Positions 7,675-14,191 of a stretch of 14,191 nucleotides of DNA are shown piece by piece (positions within the stretch are counted from its first letter, which is position 1; every line of letters starts with the position of its first letter). The notes under the pieces were generated by a model, which saw only the letters and a program-made list of their open reading frames with translations, was not told the DNA's origin and did not search any database. This DNA comes from UBA6164 sp964344155 (GTDB lineage: Bacteria; Patescibacteriota; Gracilibacteria; BD1-5; UBA6164): positions 1 to 14,191 of the forward strand of contig CAYFMG010000024.1 of assembly GCA_964344155.1 (NCBI GenBank). The letters are read 5' to 3'. The position numbers were made by a program, and so were the translations under genes.

Positions 7675-10600
7675 ATGCCTATTAAAATCAAAGAAGAAGA
7701 TTTAGTATTAAAAGTATCCCCTTCTTATAATCCAAATAATTTTAATATCTATAAATATGAAGCATTTATAGATAAATTATGTTGAACAAGAGAGTATCAA
7801 AAAGAAGCCATAAAACAAGCTTGTATTTATTTATTATGATGAAGATATAGTAACTTAATAGATTTAGCAGAAGAAAATTTTAAAAATAATAATATCTTAC
7901 AAGAAAAACATGACAACTATAATAATTTTGAAGATAAACTACATTTAAGAAATAAACTAAGTTGTAATATAGATTTAGCAACTGGAACTTGAAAATCATA
8001 TGTAATATATTGAATAGCTCAAATAATGTTATGTGAGTGAAAAATAGATAAAGTATTAGTATTAGCACCTTCAATAACAATAGAAGACTGATTAACAACT
8101 AAATTTAAAGCCTTATCTAGTGATAAAAATCTAAAAGATTTACTACCTAAAGATAGTTTTTATAAAAACCCAACTATAATCCAAGCAACAAAAACTATAG
8201 AAAACTGACATATTTGTATTGAAAATATTCATTCAACATACAAAAATACTAGTTCTGCAATTAAAGACAGTGTATTATGACTTTGAGAAAGAACACTTAT
8301 ACTAAATGATGAAGCTCATCATATATATTCAAAAGCAAATGCTAATGTAAAAAAATGGCATGAGTTTCTAAGTGATAAAGAATTTAATTTTAAATATATA
8401 GTATGATTTACTTGAACTCCATATATAGAAAATGAGTATTTTACTGATATAATATATAGATATTCTATAATAGAGTGAATGGAAAATAAATTTATAAAAA
8501 AAGTAAATTATATAAAAGATACTGATATAAACCTGGATAGTTCTTGAAGGATGCAATTGATCTTGGAAAATCATAATAATAATATAACAACTTATAATAA
8601 AGTAAAACCAATATCTATTCTTATATCAAAAGATATAAAACACTGTGAAAAAGACAAGAAAGAATTAATAAACTTTTTACATAAAAAAGAATGATTAAGT
8701 ATAGAAGAACTAGAAAATAAAGTTTTAATTGTTACATCTGATAAAAAACATATCAATAATTTAGAAATTTTAAAAACTGTATGAGATAGAAATAATCCAG
8801 TTGAATGGATTTGTAGTGTAGCAATGTTAACAGAATGATGGGATGTTCCAAATGTCTTTCAGGTAATTCCATCTGAGGAAAGAGCTTTTAAATCTAAGTT
8901 ACTAATATCTCAAGTTATATGAAGATGATTAAGAATACCTGAAGAATACAAATGAGAAAACTTAATTTTAACAGTACTTAATCATAAAAAGTTTAATGAT
9001 AATATAACACACTTAGTTGATGAAATATTAGAAAAAGAAGAAAAAATTTTTTCATATCCTATAGAAGAAAAAAAAGATTATAACTTCCCTATATATAACT
9101 TAATTTATAATGAAGAACAAATAGAAGAAAGTATAAAAACTGACTATAAGGTTCCAAATATTAAAAAAGAATTTAATTTGTATTCTGAAGACAATAAAGA
9201 AGAAGTTAATATAAAATATGCTACTATTGGAAGTGAAAATGAAACAGATCAAACTATAATTATAGAAAAAGAAACTAAAACAATTGATGAATTAACTAAT
9301 GAAATACTTAATAAAATCAAAGCTTGGTGTATAGAATTAGAAGCAGAATGAGTTGATGAATGTGAATTAGAAAAAATAGAAGATTTAAATTATGATAGTA
9401 TAAAAAATACAATTCAAAGGTCTTTAGATAAATTTGAGTTAGATAATCAAAAAATCAGCTTAACTCATTGTACAAAAATATTACAATGATACTGAATACT
9501 TAAAAGGTTTTGAAATAAAGTAGTAAGGTATAGTAAAGAACCTAAAGGTATTATAAAATTAGATATATATAGTGAAAAAAAATGATTAGGTAAATCATGA
9601 TTGTCTATATCTACAGTTAAAAAAGATAAAGCTTATATCTTTTATGATGAAAATAGTTACAAGTATTCTACTGAACAAGATATAGAAGCTTTAGAAATAT
9701 TAGATGACAATGTATGAAAAAAACATTTTATTAATATAAATAATGCTTTTCATAATAAAACTCCTTTAAATATAAATATAGCTTCAAGTACACCTGAAAA
9801 ACAATTTATAGACTACTTAATTAATATAAAATATAGTGATAAAATTGATTGATTTTTTAAATCAAAAGACAGATGATTTTATGATTTTAAATACAGTTGG
9901 AGAAAATGAGAACATAATACATTTAAAGCTTTTAATCCTGATTTTTTTATAAAATCTTGAAAACAAATTATAGTAGTTGAAATAAAAGGAAATGAAACAG
10001 AAAAAGAGTATTCAAGAAGTTATATTCAAAATAAAGCAAAATATGTTCAAGCAAAAAAACACTTCTCTGATTTAAATAAAATACTAGAAAAAGAAAACAT
10101 TAATCAAAAGTATTATTTTACTTTCTGTTCACCAAAAGACTATAGAACGCTTTTTAAATACTTAGAAAAGTGAAAAATAAATAAATTTACCTCTAGAATA
10201 GAAGCTTCTTTTGAAGATAGTTTATTAAAAGATAATGAAATAAAGCAATTAGAATTTTTTGATGATAAAGAATTAAAAAATATCTTCTGAACTAATTGGA
10301 ACTACTTAGAAGAAAACTCAAAAATATTTTTAATTACTGCTGAGAAAAATTATTTTGATAACAAAAACAACAATAAATACAATTTTTCTTGATGAGAATT
10401 AATTAAGGCTTTTGAACTAGAACTTAGAACCAAAATTTTTGATAGAATAAGAGAAGATGAAGATATATCTTATAAAATAATTGAAGAAGAAAAAAATAAT
10501 CAAAGAAATACACAAAAAGCTAAAACAATAGATTATTTTAATTATGATACAGAAATTTTAGACCTATGAACAATGCAGATGCTACTGACTTTTAATAAAA

Positions 10601-10875
10601 GCTTAATAAAATACATAACTAATAATTTTTCTAGTTTTGAATTTGAATTATGAGTTAATAATATAAACCATAAATTAATACAAGAAAAAAACTTTAATTC
10701 TATATGAAATGACTTTCTTAAAGATTTACCTAACACTATAGCTCTAGTAAGAGAAAAATTTAGAAATGCTGATAGTCATTGAGCAACACACATAGAAAAA
10801 GATATTTTTGAAGAATTAAGAAATATTATGATTTACTGAGAATGAATATTAATAAAATTACAAGATATTAACTAA
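7675..10875 (+). CDS. res: Type III-like restriction subunit (Res): helicase, PD-(D/E)XK nuclease and C-terminal HEPN-like domain
   Basis: A 1066-aa partner of Mod, starting 10 bp after it. The SF2 helicase core has motif I ATGTGKS (Lys107), motif II DEAH (212-215), motif III FTGTP (245-249) and motif VI QVIGRGLRIP (413-422). The PD-(D/E)XK nuclease near 700-800 has NPDFF (Asp756) and VVEIKG (Glu769, Lys771). In type III enzymes Res cleaves DNA after ATP-driven movement when sites are unmethylated. Beyond the nuclease lies an extra domain of about 220 residues (about 840-1066) that includes SGGELIKAFELELR and ends in KFRNADSHG, with Arg1030-x4-His1035, like the R-x(4-6)-H motif of HEPN ribonucleases. 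About 40 TGA codons are read as Gly, several inside helicase motifs. The helicase and nuclease calls are strong; the HEPN call is by motif only. Confidence 0.92.
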
Positions 10876-10887
10876 AAAATTACAAAA

Positions 10888-11262
10888 ATGTTAAATATAA
10901 ATCAAATTATATCTACTCTGCAAAAATCTAGATCTGATACATATAAAAATAAATTATCAAAAATATGATTTAGTAACTGAGAAGATTTTTTAAAATGGTT
11001 ATCAAATCAAATTACAACAAATAAAATAAATACCTGTAGTTGATTATGTTGCTGGTGAGAGATAAAAAAAATAGTAAGACATATAGAAATAGATAATAAA
11101 ATTACATTTATAGATATTTTAGATTATGATTTACAAAATAATAGTTACGATACTGAAATAGTGTTATTTAATATTAATAAATACTTTTACTGACACTTTA
11201 AAAATTATAAAAATCAATTATTAGAAAAATATAGTGATTTGAAAGAATTAAATAATAAATAA
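10888..11262 (+). CDS. Unknown protein, 124 aa, in the defence operon
   Basis: No family is recognised. It begins 12 bp after Res and ends 2 bp before the ADP-ribosylglycohydrolase gene, so it is co-transcribed with both. The N-terminal half is helical and polar (LQKSRSDTYKNKLSKIGFSN). A cysteine cluster CSGLCCWGE lies at 50-58, and the C-terminal half is rich in Asp, Asn and Tyr (KITFIDILDYDLQNN). The cluster could bind metal but lacks a second pair, so a zinc site is not established. It could be an accessory subunit of the restriction system or a partner or target of the glycohydrolase. Confidence 0.75.
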
Positions 11263-11264
11263 TT

Positions 11265-12044
11265 ATGTACTGAGGAATAATTTGAGATATAGTCGGCTCT
11301 ATATATGAGTGGGACAATATAAAAACTAAGAACTTCCCTTTATTCGGAAACTGAGTATTTTTTACTGATGATACAGTTTTATTAGTTGCTACTATGTATG
11401 CAATAATTAATGATATAAATTTTGCAGATGCTTATACCTATTTTTATCAAAAATATCCTTGAAAAGAATACTGATGAAACTTTTCAGAATGGTGTAATAA
11501 AAATATAAAAGAAGATAAAATTAATCCACCATATAATAGCTACTGAAATGGTTCTGCTATGAGAGTAGCTCCAATATGATACATAACAAACTCTCCCTTT
11601 AAAATAACTAACTTATCTACAAAAAGTGCAGAATGTACTCACAATAATCCAAGATGAATAATGTGAGCTAATGCTGTTGCTGCTATTATATATATGATAA
11701 AGAGATGAGCTAATAAAAAAACTATAAAAACCAAGGTTGAAAGAATTTTTTGATATAATTTATCTAGGAAATTAGGTGATATAAGAAAAGTTTATGAGTA
11801 CAATGAGACTTGCCAAGAAACTGTTCCTGAAGCTATTATTGCTTTTTTAGAAAGTACTGATTTTGAAGATGCTATTAGAAATGCTATTTCTATTTGATGA
11901 GATAGTGATACTTTAGCAAGTATAACTTGATCCATAGCAGAAGCATACTATTGAGTACCAGAAGAACTAATAAAAAAAGCAAGAAGTTATTTAGATAGTT
12001 TCTTGCTTTGAGTAATTGATGAGTTTTATGAGAAGTATGTTTAA
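11265..12044 (+). CDS. ADP-ribosylglycohydrolase (ARH/DraG family)
   Basis: A 259-aa enzyme expected to remove ADP-ribose from a modified macromolecule using two metal ions. Family signatures are clear: GGIIGDIVGSIYEW at the N-terminus (3-16), FTDDT (33-37, metal ligands Thr34, Asp35, Asp36), GNGSAMRVAPIG in the middle, THNNP, and GGDSDT (211-216, metal ligands Asp213, Asp215) followed by a Gly-rich helix. The length is normal for a single-domain member. Both glycines of GGDSDT and about fifteen others are TGA codons. It is the last gene of the Mod-Res operon. It may reverse ADP-ribosylation made by a phage or a rival toxin, or control a component of the operon; no ADP-ribosyltransferase is recognised in the window. 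Confidence 0.93.
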
Positions 12045-12046
12045 TT

Positions 12047-12073
12047 AAGATATTTATACTAATCTTTTTTTAT
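12047..12073 (+). terminator. Weak terminator candidate between converging operons
   Basis: AAGAT/ATCTT (12047-12051/12062-12066) is followed by T residues on the plus strand just after the glycohydrolase stop. The stem is short and all but one pair is A-T, so it may not function. The two operons converge with only 14 bp between stop codons. Confidence 0.25.
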
Positions 12074-12733
12074 ACTTGTTCTAAAATAGTCATAAGTATC
12101 TAATTTAATAATTTCTCAGTTTTCTTTATATCCATATTCTCAGTTTTTATATAAAATAGTATCACATTTTTTTGTTTCATTATAACAAGCATAAAATAAT
12201 GGCTGTAAAGAAAGCATTAACATGTATCATAATCATACATATGGTAAAAATACAATATAAAATCATCTTCTTGTGATTTTTTTTCTATGATCTTTTGTTA
12301 AAAGATAATATAATATAAAATAGGTATAAATATATATTACACAAAATACTACTGAAATAAATAGTCATTTATAAAAAAACAAAAAAGATACTCCTATTCA
12401 AACACTTCAAAAAATAATAAGTATAAATTCAACTATATCAAGTATTTTATACTTTGTTTTTCTGAATAATAATGTGATAACTATTAAAATAGATGCTAAA
12501 ATTCAAATAATTAAATATAATATAAATAAAGCTCCTACTATAAACAAAAAATCATTAATAACATTTGAATAATCAAAAAACATCAAATGTCACATTCAAT
12601 CAATTTTATACAGTATTACTAATTGGTAAACTATTCAAGATAATAAAATTACTACAGATATAATAGTAAATTTTGTAGTATCTTTAAAAATAGATACTAC
12701 CTCTTTTTTAAAATCTAAAATTTCTTCTTTCAT
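12059..12733 (-). CDS. Membrane protein with five predicted helices, unknown function
   Basis: A 224-aa integral membrane protein. Hydrophobic stretches are at about 22-43, 62-90, 100-120, 123-145 and 158-178, with a basic loop DHRKKITRR (148-156) between the last two. After the final helix comes a small soluble tail (183-224) with two cysteines and the segment ILYKNGEYGYKENGEIIKLD, which looks like a beta hairpin. No family is recognised. It has its own likely promoter and converges with the glycohydrolase gene. Membrane proteins of this sort are often cargo of defence islands, but nothing in the sequence shows such a role here. Start ATG 12731-12733. Confidence 0.7.
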
Positions 12734-12759
12734 AAAAAAAAATTAACAAATAATATTTA

Positions 12760-12788
12760 TTTTTATTCAAATAACTACTAATTGTCAA
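12760..12788 (-). promoter_or_regulatory. Promoter of the membrane-protein gene
   Basis: On the minus strand, a consensus -35 TTGACA (12783-12788), a 17-bp spacer and -10 TAAAAA (12760-12765, four of six). It lies in the 73-bp gap between the nuclease-like gene and the membrane-protein gene, about 30 bp ahead of the start codon. Confidence 0.45.
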
Positions 12789-12806
12789 TTTTTTTAATTT
12801 TTAGTG

Positions 12807-13370
12807 TTAATTGGTTACTTTACTATCTAATATTGTATATTTAAGATTAGTTCAGTAAACATCATACCAGTCTATCTTATAATTATTATTTAATTTTATT
12901 GTATAATCTTTTCTTCAGGTAGGTTTTTCATATTCTCCTGATAACAAGCGTGTTTTTCTAAATGATTGATATAATTTATTTATTTTTGATTGTCATTGCC
13001 AGAAATTTTTATTACCAGTTATTACTAAAAATATAGTATCTTCAAATTTTCAGGAATCCTTAAGTTGTTCTAAAAATTTAATATCTTTAATGAAACTAAA
13101 CATTTGCTCAGGTACTTGTCCATTAGTTGGAAATTTTAACTCTATAGCAATTTTCTTATCATTTTTATTATATACAACTAAATCTATCTCTTTTTTAATA
13201 AAAGATTGTTTATTTAATCAGAAAAAAGATACATTTCTTTCAAAATCTACTTTATACCCTTTATTTCTTAAGTAATAAGCAATTTCAAATTGTAAATTAA
13301 ACTCATTATATAGTTCTATATCTATATAATTAAGTAAATCGCAGATTATTTTAACTACTCTATTTTTCAT
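12807..13370 (-). CDS. PD-(D/E)XK nuclease-like protein
   Basis: A 187-aa protein that resembles small restriction-endonuclease-fold proteins. An N-terminal helix holds FNLQFEIAYYLRNKGYKV (Glu29 in the first helix), followed by KKEIDLVVYNKNDKKIAIELKF, given in pieces: EIDLVVY with Asp63, and AIELKF with Glu77-x-Lys79. This is the E...D...ExK arrangement of the fold. The following helix, QVPEQMFSFIKDIKFLEQL, is typical of family members. The second half has FLVITGNKNFW and a polar end. Substrate is unknown; DNA cleavage is inferred. It starts 9 bp after the 186-aa gene and is probably in one operon with it. Confidence 0.8.
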
Positions 13371-13379
13371 AAAAAATAA

Positions 13380-13940
13380 TTAATAAATTGTTAATATATC
13401 ATATTCTTCAAACAATATCTCTCAAACCTTTAACTCTATACTAAAAATCATTTTTTCTTCTATTGTCATTTTGTTTATATCAGATATATTTTTTAATCTT
13501 CTATTACAATCTCAATCCAAAACTTCTAAAATTACTTTATCTCTTTTATCATCTTTATTGTTTAAAAAATATAGTTCAGCTTCATATGAAGCTATATCAT
13601 GTATTTCTTTCATTTCTCTTCTTCTACTCCAATAATGTAATCATAGTAATCAATCCATAATTTTTCAAAAGAATGTTCTTTTTAGTTTTCTACCATACTT
13701 ATTAGCAATTAATTCTGCTATCCTTTTTGATATACCTAAAATTACTTGCTCAAAATCATTCCTTTTTACATCTTTTACATAATCAGGTCAGTACAATATT
13801 TCTAAATATTCTATCATTCATTTTCTTTCACCTCATTCTAACTCTTTTAACTCAGCTTTTATTTCTGTTCAGTTTTTCAATATCATTACTTTTTTTTCAG
13901 TATCATATTTATCTCCTCATCCTATGTCTAATATTGTCAT
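13380..13940 (-). CDS. Unknown protein, 186 aa
   Basis: No family is recognised. The N-terminus MTILDIGGGDKYDTEKK is acidic and mixed; the middle is strongly basic and helical (IANKYGRKLKRTFFG at 78-92, YWSRRREMKEIHD at 103-115); the C-terminal part is acidic and helical. The basic patch would suit nucleic-acid binding, but this is only a composition argument. It is preceded by a good promoter and followed 9 bp later by the nuclease-like gene, so the two may work together, for example as a nuclease and its partner. About ten TGA codons are read as Gly. Start ATG 13938-13940. Confidence 0.7.
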
Positions 13941-13969
13941 AATCAAAAAATTAAAAATTATTTTTTATA

Positions 13970-13998
13970 ATTATATCATATTTTTAACAAAATCACAA
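13970..13998 (-). promoter_or_regulatory. Promoter of the 186-aa gene and nuclease-like gene
   Basis: On the minus strand, -35 TTGTGA (13993-13998), a 17-bp spacer and a perfect -10 TATAAT (13970-13975). Transcription would begin about 25 bp ahead of the ATG at 13940. This is the best promoter seen in the window. Confidence 0.6.
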
Positions 13999-14041
13999 AT
14001 ACCTATTGTAAATAAAATATTTCTAAATATAATAAAAATTA

Positions 14042-14066
14042 AGAATTTTAAAAAGTACAAAATTCT
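14042..14066. repeat. AT-rich hairpin in the right-end noncoding region
   Basis: AGAATTTT (14042-14049) and AAAATTCT (14059-14066) form a perfect 8-bp stem with a 9-base loop. It has no flanking T run that would make it a strong terminator. It lies between the promoter of the 186-aa gene and the right end of the element. The surrounding 13999-14068 holds nothing else that can be supported. Confidence 0.4.
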
Positions 14067-14068
14067 AA

Positions 14069-14136
14069 CTAGAGCTTAGGTATACTTATGTATCACTCAT
14101 ACTCCATAAATTCAGTGATAATTAAGTCCAATACCT
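14069..14136 (-). other. Open frame that would extend the recombinase in the excised circle
   Basis: If the element is excised by joining the two CTTGCCATA copies, the recombinase frame runs from ATTCCAATATGGCAAG directly into this sequence and stays open for 22 codons (EVLDLIITEFMEYEGYISIP, then KL) before TAG at 14069-14071. The circular form would thus make a 544-aa protein instead of 524. In the integrated state this fragment has no start codon of its own. This is a deduction from the sequence and depends on the attachment-site assignment. Confidence 0.4.
14078..14136. repeat. Extended imperfect palindrome beside attR
   Basis: Three nested stems lie almost end to end: AGGTAT/ATACCT (14078-14083/14131-14136), ACTTA/TAAGT (14084-14088/14123-14127) and TATCACT/AGTGATA (14091-14097/14114-14120), around a 16-base loop. 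This gives 18 bp of dyad immediately inside the putative right attachment core. Large serine recombinases bind imperfect palindromes, so this may be the recombinase-binding arm. It is not a tRNA cloverleaf. Confidence 0.5.
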
Positions 14137-14145
14137 CTTGCCATA
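14137..14145. repeat. Putative attR core, CTTGCCATA
   Basis: The second copy of the 9-bp sequence that forms the tRNA 3' end at 47-55. It is followed by an A-rich stretch and a strong terminator, as expected for chromosomal DNA that once lay directly behind the tRNA. Confidence 0.55.
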
Positions 14146-14153
14146 AAAAAAGA

Positions 14154-14190
14154 AAAACTATCCTAGTTAATATATTAATAGGATAGTTTT
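14154..14190 (+). terminator. Strong intrinsic terminator, probably the displaced tRNA terminator
   Basis: The perfect 12-bp stem AAAACTATCCTA/TAGGATAGTTTT (14154-14165/14179-14190) has a 13-base loop. Arms ending in A4 and T4 make it active in both directions. It starts 8 bp after the attR core. On the pre-insertion chromosome it would lie right behind the tRNA, which has no terminator of its own in this window. Confidence 0.75.
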
Positions 14191-14191
14191 A

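Noticed and set aside
7464..8574. Several hydrophobic 68-75 aa frames on the minus strand inside Mod and Res
   Set aside because: They are antisense shadows of AT-rich coding DNA. They lie opposite a continuous conserved protein.
5733..12044. TGA read as Trp (code 4, Mycoplasma-like)
   Set aside because: Trp at these sites would destroy FAGSGTT, ATGTGKS, GRGLR and GGDSDT, while Gly restores them all. TGG is used for Trp throughout.
13463..13942. Plus-strand hydrophobic frames of 65 and 71 aa
   Set aside because: Both are opposite the 186-aa minus-strand gene and rich in Leu/Phe/Tyr as expected from antisense of Lys/Glu-rich sequence.
14078..14143. Second tRNA at the right end, ending in TTGCCA
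   Set aside because: No cloverleaf forms: the acceptor pairing does not leave a single discriminator base before CCA, and no T arm exists.
1..14191. CRISPR array, insertion sequence with terminal inverted repeats
   Set aside because: No regularly spaced repeats and no transposase were found. The only mobility enzyme is the serine recombinase.

Overview
The window reads as a complete integrative mobile element of about 14.1 kb from a bacterium that translates TGA as glycine (genetic code 25). This points to the Absconditabacteria (SR1) / Gracilibacteria branch of the candidate phyla radiation. Read with the standard code, every large gene breaks into short fragments. With TGA as Gly, fourteen coherent genes appear, and canonical motifs fall exactly on TGA codons: the FAGSGTT loop of a DNA methyltransferase, the ATGTGKS Walker A and GRGLR motif VI of a helicase, and the GGDSDT motif of an ADP-ribosylglycohydrolase. 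TGA as Trp would not give these motifs. The DNA is very AT-rich, and start codons have no clear Shine-Dalgarno sequence.

Left end (1-55): the 3' two thirds of a tRNA gene with anticodon CCG and an encoded CCA end. A large serine recombinase gene on the minus strand runs into it, so the last codons of the recombinase are tRNA sequence. The 9-bp sequence CTTGCCATA, formed by the tRNA end, recurs at 14137-14145, where a strong intrinsic terminator follows. The simplest reading is that the element inserted at the 3' end of the tRNA and pushed the tRNA terminator 14 kb away.

Left arm (39-5411, minus strand): the mobility and maintenance module. From upstream to downstream it holds a winged-helix regulator with its own terminator, then a run of genes made up of a 47-aa protein, a 118-aa protein, an AAA+/SF3-like ATPase, a large dyad or operator, a 205-aa mobile-element protein, a zinc-ribbon protein, a structured leader and the recombinase.

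Centre (5412-12044, plus strand): a cargo defence operon behind a roughly 320-bp structured control region. It encodes a type III-like adenine methyltransferase (Mod), a 1066-aa Res with helicase, PD-(D/E)XK nuclease and an extra C-terminal HEPN-like domain, a 124-aa unknown protein, and an ADP-ribosylglycohydrolase. The genes are separated by only 2 to 12 bp. The control region holds divergent promoters that appear to share one -35 box, three copies of TGGCGAAA, mutually exclusive RNA pairings, a possible leader peptide and a terminator-like hairpin just ahead of the Mod start.

Right arm (12059-13998, minus strand): a second small cargo group consisting of a 186-aa unknown protein, a PD-(D/E)XK nuclease-like protein and a five-helix membrane protein. 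It converges on the defence operon. Functions are inferred from motifs read by eye. No database search was possible.
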